From: Sutcliffiella tianshenii
GTDB taxonomy: Bacteria; Bacillota; Bacilli; Bacillales; Bacillaceae_I
Assembly: GCF_016908565.1 (NCBI RefSeq)
Contig: NZ_JAFBED010000001.1
Location: 124,001-188,000 of the forward strand
Length of the DNA: 64,000 nt
Reading direction: 5' to 3'
The position numbers and the translations under genes were made by a program. This document shows positions 8,905 through 18,001 of the stretch, in pieces. The notes below the pieces were generated by a model, which saw only the letters and a list, made by a program, of their open reading frames with translations, was not told the DNA's origin and did not search any database. How positions within the stretch are numbered: position 1 is the stretch's first letter; each line of letters begins with the position of its first letter.

Positions 8905-10038
8905 TTAACTATTAATAATGTCTTCAAATTTTTTTATATTTTCATAAAAAGAGAAAAATTTTTTTCTATCAATACTTTTTCGTTTTAGCTCTTCTAACAA
9001 TCGAGGCTTTGATAAGACCTCTTTGAGACCTTTATAAATACCTATATCACTATTATCCACAAGTAAGCCATATGTCCCATTATCTAGTATTTCAGCTGGA
9101 CCATTGCAGTTAGTAGAAATTACTGGGACCCCTAATATTATTGCTTCTGCTATAGATAATGAAAAACCCTCAGAGTGCGAAGGCGACACATAAATATTAC
9201 TATTTCTGATATATTTATAAGGATTCTCCTTATAACCTAACATACTTACATTTTTAAGTAATAAAGGACTATTTAGGATAATTGTTTTTAATTTTTTTTT
9301 CTCACTACCATCTCCTAATAAAACTAATTTAAATTTGTATCCTTCTTTTAATAGGCTATTGCAGCAAGATAGTAATCTTTCCAGACCTTTTTCTTTGCTT
9401 AATCTACTTGAACAGATTATAGTAACATTTGAACTGAAATTATAATCATGTACTTTTTCATTTGACAAATTTATTATTTCCCTGTCATTTATTGGATTAT
9501 ATAGAACGTTACACTTTTCTTTTAGATTATAATGTTGACAAAACAACCTTTTCGAATTTTTAGTCAACAAAAGTATATTATCAAACCTCTTAAAAGTGTT
9601 ATATTTATACCAATGTTTTATATTATTTATTATGGTTTTTTTTTCTTTTTTTAAATGATCAAACCCCCCATGAAACCACAATATTTTCTTACTTTTATAA
9701 TTACGAATAGGGTGGCTGAATATTTCTTTTGTTGTAACAACAATGTCATATTTTTCATTCCCTATAATGAATTTTCTCATTAATGTTGGAGGAGCAAACA
9801 TAAGTAAATAAAACCATATTCGTTGGTAAGATCCTCTTACAGATTTCTTAAATAGATACTTAATTTCTACATGATCAGGAATGCTTTTTATATTTTGTGC
9901 TTTGGTTTTATACATAACATATAATGTTATTTTATATTTTGATTTATCTATGCCTTTTAAAGTATTTGTTATTACTTTTTCTACACCACCATTACTCATG
10001 ACATCTGTAATAAATAATAATCTTTTCAATATTTTCAC
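8905..10038 (-). CDS. GT4-family glycosyltransferase
   Basis: The protein is 377 aa and extremely rich in lysine and asparagine. GT-B hallmarks are VMSNGGVEKVITNTL at the N-terminus, ICSSRLSKEKGLERLL in the hinge and SPSHSEGFSLSIAEA in the donor site, followed by a conserved NGPAEIL loop. The start could be GTG at 10038 or TTG at 10029; AAGGGTG sits 6 bases before the TTG, which I favour. It is more distant from the three GT4 genes to its left than they are from one another. It lies between two gene remnants, and is the only intact gene in 8.0-10.4 kb. Confidence 0.8.
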   Translation of the reverse strand: MKILKRLLFITDVMSNGGVEKVITNTLKGIDKSKYKITLYVMYKTKAQNIKSIPDHVEIKYLFKKSVRGSYQRIWFYLLMFAPPTLMRKFIIGNEKYDIVVTTKEIFSHPIRNYKSKKILWFHGGFDHLKKEKKTIINNIKHWYKYNTFKRFDNILLLTKNSKRLFCQHYNLKEKCNVLYNPINDREIINLSNEKVHDYNFSSNVTIICSSRLSKEKGLERLLSCCNSLLKEGYKFKLVLLGDGSEKKKLKTIILNSPLLLKNVSMLGYKENPYKYIRNSNIYVSPSHSEGFSLSIAEAIILGVPVISTNCNGPAEILDNGTYGLLVDNSDIGIYKGLKEVLSKPRLLEELKRKSIDRKKFFSFYENIKKFEDIINS

Positions 10039-10130
10039 CCTTATTTCAAATATTTCTTCAAATTAAAATTTCATTAAAAAGTTTCAAAAATTTGAATAAT
10101 TCATTAGATGAAATCCTTTTTCTTACTATT

Positions 10131-10406
10131 TTATAAGGTTTTTTTCCATAAATCTTTATTATCCATTTTAGATTTTTTTATATTTAATTCGAACGTACGT
10201 TCAGATAATAATGCTTTCTCACAAAATTGTGTATAAGAAAGAGGAGGAAGAAGGTTTACTGCATCAGGTAATAGTGTTTCTAAAACTCCTCCATACCCAC
10301 ATAATAAGAGATCCACCTTATATTTTTGGTAATCTAGAAATGAGAGTAGAGTAACAAGGCTCTTCTCTGCACCAGCACAATCGGGAGAATCGATTACAAA
10401 TAACAT
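10131..10406 (-). pseudogene. Truncated GT4 glycosyltransferase (first ~75 residues)
   Basis: The frame reads SPDCAGAEKSLVTLLSFLDY and GYGGVLETLLP, nearly identical to the N-terminus of the 6806-7993 enzyme. After about 70 residues it diverges and stops at 91 codons, so the whole donor-binding domain is missing. Upstream, the expected start has become ATG-TAA, and the remaining ATG has no properly spaced ribosome-binding site. It is a pseudogene and one end of a duplicated segment. Confidence 0.7.
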
Positions 10407-10424
10407 CTTCCTTTTTTACATACC

Positions 10425-10841
10425 CTACATCCTTACCTTCTCTTTCACCAAAGTAGTAGACACTCCTGGAGTATAAGGAAAATAAACAATATCGACTCCT
10501 ACTTCAGCAAATTGTCTTTCCACTTGTACAAATAGTGGTTTTCCCTTCCAGTCATCTCCCACAAACATGGCATCGAACTGGAGGTGCTTCCAAGCCATGA
10601 ATTTATCCCGATCCACTTGTGGAACAACTGCATCTACATATTTAATACCTTCAACTATTTCCATTCTTTCCTGGAACGGGATGACTGGTAGTTTATTTTT
10701 GTATTTCATTACTAGTTCATCAGTACTTACTCCAACAATCAAATAGTCGCATTGTTCTTTAGCTTTTTTCAGAATGTTAAGGTGTCCGATATGAAATAAA
10801 TCAAAAACCCCTGTAGTGTAGCCAATTTTATATTGCTTCAT
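10425..10841 (-). CDS. Glycerol-3-phosphate cytidylyltransferase-like nucleotidyltransferase
   Basis: The 138-aa protein belongs to the TagD/GCT family that makes CDP-glycerol from CTP and glycerol 3-phosphate. The signature HIGH is at residues 17-20 in the context GVFDLFHIGHLNIL, and the C-terminal motif reads TPGVSTT. B. subtilis TagD has 129 aa, so the length fits. The ATG at 10841 is chosen because AAAGGAGAG lies 9 bases before it; this start overlaps the end of the upstream CDP-glycerol transferase gene by 14 bases, as expected for coupled partners. It probably supplies activated glycerol phosphate (or a related CDP-polyol) to that enzyme. Confidence 0.85.
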   Translation of the reverse strand: MKQYKIGYTTGVFDLFHIGHLNILKKAKEQCDYLIVGVSTDELVMKYKNKLPVIPFQERMEIVEGIKYVDAVVPQVDRDKFMAWKHLQFDAMFVGDDWKGKPLFVQVERQFAEVGVDIVYFPYTPGVSTTLVKEKVRM

Positions 10842-12003
10842 ATAATTTTCTCTCCTTTTCTTTAAAACACACTTCATGAATATGTTTTACGAGTTTTTCT
10901 GCTGCTTTGCCATTTTCGTATGTGCCGATGTGTGACGAGAACTCCTTCAACTTTTGTTCGTATTTCTTGTTATTGAATTGTTGTATGAGTAAAAGTAACT
11001 GATCCATATCAGTAGCATGGTTGAAAGGAAGGTCCTGGATGTCAAAATACAAATTTCGATCATTTGCCATGTATTCATCTAAATCCGGTACATAAAGGAA
11101 ACATGGCCTCTTCGTAAGAGCAAAATCAAACATCAAAGACGAGTAATCTGTTATTAAAACATCTGAAATGCTCAGTAATTCTTGAATGTCATCATAGGCT
11201 GTGACATCAATTACATCCTTACCGTATACTAGGTCTTTTGATTTAGATGACAAATGGGGATGCAATTTCACCAAGAAAACCCATTCCCCACCATACTTAT
11301 TTTTTATCTGGCTTAGAATTTTGGAGAATTCTAACTTATAAATCTCTAAATTGTTCCCTTTTCTAAATGTCGGAGCATAAAGGATAACCTTGCTCTTTTT
11401 TGCGATCTTTAATCCATTCAAGATTCGGGATCTATAATTTACATTGTAATTATTAATTAGCATGTCGTTCCTTGGGGTGCCGTGTTCAAATATTTCTCCT
11501 TCATACCAGAAGGCACGTTTGAAGATCGATGTACTATACTTACACCCAGATAAAACCAAATCACACTTTTTAGAATCTCTTTTTGCCATTTGGACGTAAT
11601 GACTTGGAAGGGAAGCCTCTGCGTCCTTTTCAATCTGTTTTAAACGTAAGGAACTGTGCCATGTTTGTATGTAATATTGATTTTTTCTTTTCACAAATAA
11701 TTCCGTCGTACGGAAATTCGTGATTATCACTTTAGAGGTACATAATTCATAAAAATACTTCAACGACATCGTTTTAACGACTTTCACGTCCTTCAATTTT
11801 ATTGAAGGGTTGTTTAGAGCCCAGACAATATCGAACGAATCCTTTGGATAATGTTTTAACATGTGCTCAGAAATATATTTAGGATTGCAACCGTATTGGT
11901 TACCATAATAGCTAAAGAAAAAAATCTTATTTTCCTTTACCGGTAGTAAAAAATTGAAAAGATGAATGATTGCTATTGAAAACCACTTTCTCAAAATTTC
12001 CAT
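10828..12003 (-). CDS. CDP-glycerol glycerophosphotransferase family protein (TagB/TagF-like)
   Basis: This 391-aa protein has the C-terminal glycerophosphotransferase domain. TWHSS lies near residue 115, LYAPTFRKG near 210, VKLHPH near 245 and the nucleotide-binding DVLITDYSSLMFDFAL near 290. The family transfers glycerol phosphate from CDP-glycerol onto membrane-linked acceptors, as in teichoic acid priming or polymerisation. At this length it resembles single-domain TagB primases rather than long TagF polymerases. Next to the TagD-like gene and within a glycosyltransferase operon it probably decorates or extends the polysaccharide with glycerol phosphate. The start ATG follows AAAGGAG by 10 bases. 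Confidence 0.85.
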   Translation of the reverse strand: MEILRKWFSIAIIHLFNFLLPVKENKIFFFSYYGNQYGCNPKYISEHMLKHYPKDSFDIVWALNNPSIKLKDVKVVKTMSLKYFYELCTSKVIITNFRTTELFVKRKNQYYIQTWHSSLRLKQIEKDAEASLPSHYVQMAKRDSKKCDLVLSGCKYSTSIFKRAFWYEGEIFEHGTPRNDMLINNYNVNYRSRILNGLKIAKKSKVILYAPTFRKGNNLEIYKLEFSKILSQIKNKYGGEWVFLVKLHPHLSSKSKDLVYGKDVIDVTAYDDIQELLSISDVLITDYSSLMFDFALTKRPCFLYVPDLDEYMANDRNLYFDIQDLPFNHATDMDQLLLLIQQFNNKKYEQKLKEFSSHIGTYENGKAAEKLVKHIHEVCFKEKERKLYEAI

Positions 12004-12018
12004 CTATGACATTCTCCT

Positions 12019-13047
12019 TTATGCATTCAAGCGTTCCAATTTCACCGGTCCAGGGATAACCTTAATTCCCCTGAAAATCTTCAGCATCCCCTGATAAATG
12101 AAATTCAAGTATGGATGAATGCAAAATAGATTCAACTGCCTTGCAAGAGGTGGATGCTTACGTACTGCCTTCTTTAACTCCGGATAATTCTTTTTGATGT
12201 AGCTTTGAATTTCCCGTTTATAATGTCCACCCTGATCGACTTTGCGATTAAGCAGCATCAGATTATAATGAATGATGCTTGTTTTTAAGATCATTCTATA
12301 TGATTCATTTTTCAGAACTGAATAATGTTTTTCAATAAAGCCATGCCGCTCCTTCATCCCGCTGAGAATATCCAGACTCTTGATGGTATAGTTACCAACG
12401 ATACTGTCACTTCTTTGATAGTAGTAAAACAGTGGCTGATGTAACATCACAAAGGTTTTTACACGATGCATCACTTTATGCGCCCAAAATACATCCTCGA
12501 ATAATACACCTTTTTTGAAAGGGATATCATTGATTAAATTAGTACGATAAAGCTTCCCCCATGCAAAGTTCTTGACCCTTTCATTGACCACTAACTCTCT
12601 CATCAAGGCTTTATTCTTCAACACTGTAGGTTGATCTCCCTTGGAATGGTATCTATTATCAAATAACAAGTGATCCTCATATGCATAATAAAAAGCCGAT
12701 TGAACAACATCAGCTTTAGTAGCAATACTATTGGTGACCAGTTTTTGAATCATGTCTATGTGAAGCCAATCATCGCTATCGACGAAAATGGTGTATTCTC
12801 CGGTTACATGCTGCATTCCATAATTCCTGGCATCAGATAAGCCGCCATTTACTTTATGAAGTGCCTTGATCCTGTCATCGGTCTTCTCATAAATATCGAT
12901 GATCATCCCACAATTATCTGGGGAGCCATCATTCACTAATATGATTTCTAAATTCGAATAAGTTTGATTCACTATACTGTCCAAGCATCTCCTGAGATAC
13001 TTCTCTACATTATATATAGGAACAATTACGCTTACTTTTGGTAACAT
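12019..13047 (-). CDS. GT2-family (GT-A fold) glycosyltransferase
   Basis: The 342-aa protein opens with KVSVIVPIYNVEKYLRRCLD, the classic GT2 nucleotide-binding start. It has VNDGSPD near residue 40 and the metal-binding VDSDDW near residue 95. The second half is helical and probably binds the acceptor. No transmembrane helices are evident, so it acts at the inner membrane face. It lies 12 bases downstream of a GT4 gene and 15 bases upstream of the CDP-glycerol transferase gene, within one operon. It resembles EpsH/EpsJ-type enzymes of B. subtilis in architecture; the donor is not predictable. Confidence 0.85.
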   Translation of the reverse strand: MLPKVSVIVPIYNVEKYLRRCLDSIVNQTYSNLEIILVNDGSPDNCGMIIDIYEKTDDRIKALHKVNGGLSDARNYGMQHVTGEYTIFVDSDDWLHIDMIQKLVTNSIATKADVVQSAFYYAYEDHLLFDNRYHSKGDQPTVLKNKALMRELVVNERVKNFAWGKLYRTNLINDIPFKKGVLFEDVFWAHKVMHRVKTFVMLHQPLFYYYQRSDSIVGNYTIKSLDILSGMKERHGFIEKHYSVLKNESYRMILKTSIIHYNLMLLNRKVDQGGHYKREIQSYIKKNYPELKKAVRKHPPLARQLNLFCIHPYLNFIYQGMLKIFRGIKVIPGPVKLERLNA

Positions 13048-13059
13048 ATTGTCCGCTCC

Positions 13060-14238
13060 TTAAACCAATTGATAAAGCTTATCTAGTTCTGAATGATTTT
13101 CATAATTTGTTGACAGGCAATTATGAGAAAGTCTGCTTCTAAGCTCCGGATTATGGTACATCATTTCAATTGTCTCCGCTATACCTTCTATGGATAAGTC
13201 ACAGATGATGCCATCCACTCCATCTTGTACTTGACTGCGTGCTGTGGGATAATTTGTAATCAAAACCGGTTTCCCAATTATTTGAGCTTCACCGACTGTG
13301 ACAGCCTTCCCTTCATATCTCGATGGTTGCACATATAGATCGGCTTCCTTTATAAAAGGATAGGGGTTTATTTTCTTTCCTAAAAGAATAAAGTGGTCTT
13401 CCAACCCATTAGAAGTTATTAGCTTTCTAAGGGCATTTTCATCCCCCCCGTATCCCACAACATACCAAACCAGATCTTCATAGCCTTTAGCTATTAGTTT
13501 TTTCATGGCCTTTACCGCCTGATCAATCCCTTTGGCATGCGATAGCCTTGCCACGGTGATTATTTTAAACCGTGAATCACCAAGCAACGGATTATCAACC
13601 TTTTCTTTGGATAACTCTCTTACTAATACAGGAGCTGTAATGTTTTCCAAAACGATAACCTTTTTGCTAAGCGCTGGGTACTTTACCAAAAATGCATTTT
13701 TGCATTCCTCAGAAACGGCTGCAATATAATGAAATCTGTCCCACAATTCCAGATCCATCTGTATTTCGGTATCTACTGTTGAATAATCAGTATGAATCCA
13801 AGCAATCTTCTTCTTAGCATCCACCTTGTAGGCAACAAAATAATGCGGCCATAAATAACTGATGGCAACATCGTATTCTTTGTCGAGCTTCGGTAAAAGA
13901 GGTAAGGAGTATTTCCACATATATTGCATTTGTTTGTATCCACTTTCCGCTGATTTATCCAGGGTTGCAATTAGCTTGGAATAAAGTCTGAGTGCCCCAA
14001 TTCCGATGTTGCCTCTTTTTACTGTTTCCCCTATAGATAATCGGAAGGTTTTATATGCCGGTAGTTCTTGAAGCAACCTTGCTTTTTGGGGGAGAAGATT
14101 CATGAAATCCCCCGTATGGCTATATAACATGAGGTCCACTTCATGATTTTCATAGTCAAAGTTATTCAACATACTTAACAGGCTGCGTTCAACCCCGCCC
14201 ACCTCCATATCGAAGGACGAAATTAAAATCCTTTTCAT
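13060..14238 (-). CDS. GT4-family glycosyltransferase
   Basis: This is a 392-aa GT-B enzyme. FDMEVGGVERSLLSML opens the acceptor domain, TVARLSHAKGIDQAV marks the hinge and PSRYEGKAVTVGEAQ the donor pocket. The start is set at ATG 14238 because GGAGGGAAAT precedes it; a GTG-like extension four codons longer would lie on the ribosome-binding site. The start falls inside the last codons of the upstream GT4 gene (4-base overlap), indicating translational coupling. It is less AT-rich than the leftmost glycosyltransferases and fits the eps operon better than the accessory block. Confidence 0.85.
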   Translation of the reverse strand: MKRILISSFDMEVGGVERSLLSMLNNFDYENHEVDLMLYSHTGDFMNLLPQKARLLQELPAYKTFRLSIGETVKRGNIGIGALRLYSKLIATLDKSAESGYKQMQYMWKYSLPLLPKLDKEYDVAISYLWPHYFVAYKVDAKKKIAWIHTDYSTVDTEIQMDLELWDRFHYIAAVSEECKNAFLVKYPALSKKVIVLENITAPVLVRELSKEKVDNPLLGDSRFKIITVARLSHAKGIDQAVKAMKKLIAKGYEDLVWYVVGYGGDENALRKLITSNGLEDHFILLGKKINPYPFIKEADLYVQPSRYEGKAVTVGEAQIIGKPVLITNYPTARSQVQDGVDGIICDLSIEGIAETIEMMYHNPELRSRLSHNCLSTNYENHSELDKLYQLV

Positions 14239-15392
14239 ATTTCCCTCCATTGATTTTTCCCGTTGTAGATTTTCACTAATTTAGAAATACCTTTAGTTAG
14301 CGAGTAACCACTTTTTTCAAATGCGCTACTGATCATGGATAGTTCCATTTTATTTTGATTGGTTATTTCGATTATTTTCTCTGCCCATAAATCAGGATCA
14401 TCTTTTAAGGAAAGTCTTGTGAATAATCCCAACTTCAAATCTGCTTCTGGCTGGATGGCTTCCGACACGATACAAGGCAACCCGCTAGCCTGTGCCTCAA
14501 GTAGGACGAGACCTAGACCTTCATATTTGGATGGGAATACGAAAACATCCATAGTTTGAAGCATTGTATCTACATCTTCTCTTAGTCCAACAAACTTGAT
14601 GTAGTTGGAAACACCTTCATTCTTTGCAGCTTCCTCGATCTGCTCTCTTAAATCACCATTCCCAACTAGCAGCAAAGTGAAAGAGTCATCTTTTTTAATG
14701 AGACATTTTAGGACCTGCAGTAAAAACCTGTGATTCTTTGCTTCGATAAATCTTCCTATATGACCTATGACTTTCTTATTCTCCAAACCTGATTCCTTTT
14801 TAAACACTGACACTTCTTCTTTTTTCCCAGCCATAAACTTTGAGTAATCGATCAAGTTGGGAAAGTACATATACTTTTGATTCTCTTCTGTTGCGTTGCC
14901 AAATAAATACGCTCCAGCTTGTTTACTACATGCCAAGTAGTGGGTCGAAAATAATTTGGTCGCAGTTCTCATGGAGAATATATACAGCTTCCTCAAGAAT
15001 GTATCATTCTTATCAAGCGTGGTGTGCGCATGGGCAATTCGAATCTTTACGCCGGCAAGCTTGGCAGCAAGGTTTGCCATCCCACAATGAAACAAGGTAT
15101 GGGAATGCACGACATCATATGGCCCATATTCTTTTATTGCTTTGATCATATTCATCAGTGACTGTGTCTTGCTAATCCTTAAAACACGACCACCTAAGCG
15201 CATAATTTCTTCATCATAATGTGCTGGCTCTAGACTAAATGATAAAAAATCAAAGTGAACCTTTGATCTATCTATGTTCCTAAATATATTCATCAACATG
15301 GTTTCCGTCCCTGCCCTATTCATGGCACCGACAATGTGAAGAACCCTAATTTTCTTGTTCATATCCAAAGGATTTTCACTACTTTCAAGCAA
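14235..15392 (-). CDS. GT4-family glycosyltransferase (EpsF-like)
   Basis: The 385-aa enzyme carries RVLHIVGAMNRAGTETMLMN, the typical EpsF-type N-terminus, then HIGRFIEAKNH in the hinge and FPSKYEGLGLVLLEAQ in the donor site. The sequence resembles the 20002-21108 product throughout, so the operon has two EpsF paralogues. The start is uncertain: TTG 15392 has GGTGG at good distance and overlaps the end of the aminotransferase gene by 8 bases, while ATG 15362 (MNKKIRVLH) matches family N-termini better but lacks a ribosome-binding site. It probably adds a sugar late in repeat-unit assembly. Confidence 0.85.
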   Translation of the reverse strand: MLESSENPLDMNKKIRVLHIVGAMNRAGTETMLMNIFRNIDRSKVHFDFLSFSLEPAHYDEEIMRLGGRVLRISKTQSLMNMIKAIKEYGPYDVVHSHTLFHCGMANLAAKLAGVKIRIAHAHTTLDKNDTFLRKLYIFSMRTATKLFSTHYLACSKQAGAYLFGNATEENQKYMYFPNLIDYSKFMAGKKEEVSVFKKESGLENKKVIGHIGRFIEAKNHRFLLQVLKCLIKKDDSFTLLLVGNGDLREQIEEAAKNEGVSNYIKFVGLREDVDTMLQTMDVFVFPSKYEGLGLVLLEAQASGLPCIVSEAIQPEADLKLGLFTRLSLKDDPDLWAEKIIEITNQNKMELSMISSAFEKSGYSLTKGISKLVKIYNGKNQWREI

Positions 15393-16569
15393 GCTTTTCC
15401 ACCACTGCTTTCATCGATTCTTTAATAATATTGATGATTCTATATTGTTCTTCAATCGTTAGATTCGACCCTGAAGGAAGACATATTCCATTGTTAAATA
15501 ACAGATCCGATATACTTTCTCCATTACTGTGAGGGTAATAGGCTGCCGACTGAAACAAAGGCTGCAAATGAAGTGGTTTCCATACCGGACGCGCCTCTAT
15601 ATTGTTGTCAGCCAGATGACTGAGTAATTCCTGAACAGTCACTCCTGCCTCTTCCTCATTTATTGTCAGGGCCGTTAGCCATCTATTCGATCGAGTATTT
15701 TCCAACTCTGGCATAAAGTGAACGCCTGGTAATTGGGCAAGCTCGTCATAATACAGCTCGAAAGTAGCCCTTCTTGATTCCACCCTTTCTTCCAATACCT
15801 CCAATTGTCCTCTCCCGATACCAGCTAAGATGTTACTGAGACGGTAGTTATACCCCATCCTGCTATGTTGATAATGGACGGCCTGATCTCTTGCCTGTGT
15901 AGCTAAAAAACGTGCTTCTTTTGTTTTGTTAGTGTCATTGGAGACTAGCATTCCACCACTGGAGGTAGTAATGATTTTGTTCCCATTAAAGGAAAAGATA
16001 CCAAATTCACCAAAGGTACCACTTGGTTTACCTTTATAGAAAGAACCCAAGGACTCGGCAGCATCCTCTATTATTGGGACACCGTAATGATTACACAGCT
16101 CCAAGATTTCATCCATTTTTGCACTTTGCCCGTATAGGTTAACAACTATAACAGCCTTGGGGAGCTTTCCTTGAATCAAAGCATCAATTAAAGCATTTTG
16201 TAGCGCTTCGGGTGACATATTCCAAGTATCCGGTTCCGAATCAATAAAAACCGGCTCCGCTCCTTGATAAAGAATGGGATTTGCACTTGCGATAAATGTC
16301 AAGGTTGAACAGAAAACGGTATCCCCTTTTCCCACACCTAATAAAGAAAGAGCCAAATGAATCGCTGCAGTTCCTGAAATAACTGCTACAGCATCATTGA
16401 CTCCTACATAACTGGCTATTTCTTTTTCGAAAGCATCGACATTCGGGCCGAGTGGGGCAATCCAATTTGTTTGGAAAGCTTCTAGCACATACTTCATTTC
16501 CCTTCCACTCATGTGAGGGGGGGACAGATAGATTCTATTATTGGATATTGATTGCGACAACCTCATCAC
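15385..16569 (-). CDS. epsN: DegT/DnrJ/EryC1-family sugar aminotransferase (EpsN-like)
   Basis: This 394-aa PLP enzyme shows the substrate and cofactor landmarks of nucleotide-sugar aminotransferases: VISGTAAIHLAL near residue 63, VNLYGQS, IIEDAAESLGS, and the PLP lysine in FSFNGNKIITTSSGGML near residue 200. It should convert the 4-keto-6-deoxy sugar made by the EpsC-type dehydratase into a 4-amino sugar, which EpsM then acetylates, yielding a bacillosamine-type UDP-sugar (inference from the three-gene set). It overlaps the end of epsM by 32 bases, in a different frame, if the longest start is used; a shorter start such as TTG a few codons downstream is possible. Confidence 0.88.
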   Translation of the reverse strand: MMRLSQSISNNRIYLSPPHMSGREMKYVLEAFQTNWIAPLGPNVDAFEKEIASYVGVNDAVAVISGTAAIHLALSLLGVGKGDTVFCSTLTFIASANPILYQGAEPVFIDSEPDTWNMSPEALQNALIDALIQGKLPKAVIVVNLYGQSAKMDEILELCNHYGVPIIEDAAESLGSFYKGKPSGTFGEFGIFSFNGNKIITTSSGGMLVSNDTNKTKEARFLATQARDQAVHYQHSRMGYNYRLSNILAGIGRGQLEVLEERVESRRATFELYYDELAQLPGVHFMPELENTRSNRWLTALTINEEEAGVTVQELLSHLADNNIEARPVWKPLHLQPLFQSAAYYPHSNGESISDLLFNNGICLPSGSNLTIEEQYRIINIIKESMKAVVEKLA

Positions 16570-17200
16570 CTTCTTTCGCTTTTATCCTGGCAGGGACACC
16601 TACCGCTGTACTAAATGCAGGTATATGGTTTATTACTGTTGCACCTGCTCCGATCGTGGACCATTTCCCAATACTTATGTTCGGTATAACATTGGCTCCT
16701 GCCCCGATATGCACACCTTCTTCGATATGAACCGTGCCTGTCAAGGTTGCATGAGGAGATATATGTGCAAAGTCCTCAACGACATTATCATGCTCCACAA
16801 TACCGCTGGTGTTAATAATCGCATGCGCTCCTATCTTTGCATCCGTGTTAACTACGGCATTCGCGAGTATAACCGCACCGACTCCTATTGTTGCGGAGGC
16901 ACTGATTACCGCTTTGGGGTGAACCACTTTAAGATACTGTGTTTCTTTCAAGGCCATTTTCTCCACGATTATTTTTCTCACTTTGTTATTTCCGATTGCA
17001 ATGATAAACTTAATGTCCGGATCAATTAGTAGTAATTCTTTGTTTGATCGGATGGGACCCAAATATACCTCATTTTCAAGCTTCAGTTCATGATAATTAT
17101 CATCTAAATATCCAATGATTTTTGTGTCCCCCTGTAAAGCAATAGCTTCACTGACTACTTTGCTATGTCCGCCTTGACCGACAATAATCACTTTATTCAT
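16538..17200 (-). CDS. epsM: NeuD/PglD-type sugar O/N-acyltransferase (EpsM-like)
   Basis: The 220-aa protein has a nucleotide-binding N-terminal domain (KVIIVGQGGHSKVV) followed by a left-handed beta-helix of hexapeptide repeats (for example IGVGAVILANAVVNTDAKIG and ISPHATLTG, about residues 95-200). The catalytic histidine is probably in NTSGIVEHDNVV. The family uses acetyl-CoA to acetylate the amino group of UDP-4-amino sugars. The start ATG overlaps the stop of epsL (ATGA), and the end overlaps epsN, so the three genes are tightly coupled and act on consecutive steps. Confidence 0.88.
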   Translation of the reverse strand: MNKVIIVGQGGHSKVVSEAIALQGDTKIIGYLDDNYHELKLENEVYLGPIRSNKELLLIDPDIKFIIAIGNNKVRKIIVEKMALKETQYLKVVHPKAVISASATIGVGAVILANAVVNTDAKIGAHAIINTSGIVEHDNVVEDFAHISPHATLTGTVHIEEGVHIGAGANVIPNISIGKWSTIGAGATVINHIPAFSTAVGVPARIKAKEGDEVVAINIQ

Positions 17201-17811
17201 CCATGACCACCACCAACTCTTGATTTCACTTTGGAAAAAGGTTGAATCGTAGCATATCCAGGTTGGGTTATCCCTTCCCTTTTCAATACTTTTACAACCG
17301 TTAAAAAGAGGATTTTCATATCAAGGAAAAAGGAGTAGTTTCTGACATACCAAACGTCTAAGTCAAACTTCTCCTCCCAAGAGATTGCATTTCGTCCATT
17401 CACTTGTGCCCACCCAGTAATTCCAGGCTTCACTAAATGCCTCTTAAATTGCTCCTTACTATAAAGTGGGAGGTATTCCATTAAGAGTGGTCTTGGTCCT
17501 ACTATACTAAGTTCACCTTTTAAGACATTTATAAATTGCGGAATTTCATCCAGACTGTACCTTCTTAAGAATGATCCGAATGAGGTTAACCTTAATTCAT
17601 CTGAAAGATATCTTCCATACTTATCCACAGAATTTGTCATGGTTCTAAATTTATAAAGGATGAACGGTTTTCCATTCAGACCTGGTCTTTGCTGTTTGAA
17701 GAAGATTGGTGATCCTAGTTTAAACTTAATTAAAATCGGAACAACTACAATGATGGGGGAAAGTAATGATAATAAGAGTAATGATAAGATGATATCTACA
17801 ATTCTTTTCAT
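17197..17811 (-). CDS. epsL: Undecaprenyl-phosphate sugar-phosphotransferase (EpsL-like initiating transferase)
   Basis: This 204-aa polyprenyl-phosphate hexose-1-phosphate transferase has a single N-terminal membrane segment (residues 7-28). The family blocks are QQRPGLNGKPFILYKFRTM, LRRYSLDEIPQFINVLKGE, VGPRPLLMEY and KPGITGWAQVNGRN. It is the short form, catalytic domain only. It transfers a sugar-1-phosphate, probably the diacetamido sugar made by EpsC/N/M, to undecaprenyl phosphate and so starts the repeat unit. AAAAGGGGG stands 7 bases before the ATG. Overlap with epsM supports coupling of donor synthesis and first transfer. Confidence 0.9.
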   Translation of the reverse strand: MKRIVDIILSLLLLSLLSPIIVVVPILIKFKLGSPIFFKQQRPGLNGKPFILYKFRTMTNSVDKYGRYLSDELRLTSFGSFLRRYSLDEIPQFINVLKGELSIVGPRPLLMEYLPLYSKEQFKRHLVKPGITGWAQVNGRNAISWEEKFDLDVWYVRNYSFFLDMKILFLTVVKVLKREGITQPGYATIQPFSKVKSRVGGGHG

Positions 17812-17836
17812 TTTCTTTGCCCCCTTTTATAATGGC

Positions 17837-17989
17837 TTAATCTCCATTGCTATTTATGTTCAAAAACTCGATTTTAATATCTTCAATCACTTCAAGGACA
17901 CTGATGTCTTTCGACTCCTGCCCTTTTTTATAGATGGAAAGCAGTATGTTTTGTAACTTTTCCTGTGTACATTTATCTCCTATTGACAT
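17837..17989 (-). CDS. Small ORF (50 aa) inside the eps operon
   Basis: An ATG at 17989 preceded by GGAG eight bases upstream opens a 50-codon frame ending at TAA 17837. The product starts MSIGDKCTQEKLQNILLSIY and is a charged, probably helical protein without membrane segments. It lies 12 bases downstream of the epsG stop and 25 bases upstream of epsL, in operon direction, and fills the only noticeable gap between these genes. Good ribosome-binding site, spacing and codon texture support a real gene. No family is recognised; a small regulator or partner of the initiating transferase is possible but unproved. Confidence 0.6.
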   Translation of the reverse strand: MSIGDKCTQEKLQNILLSIYKKGQESKDISVLEVIEDIKIEFLNINSNGD

Positions 17990-18001
17990 AATTTAGACTC
18001 C

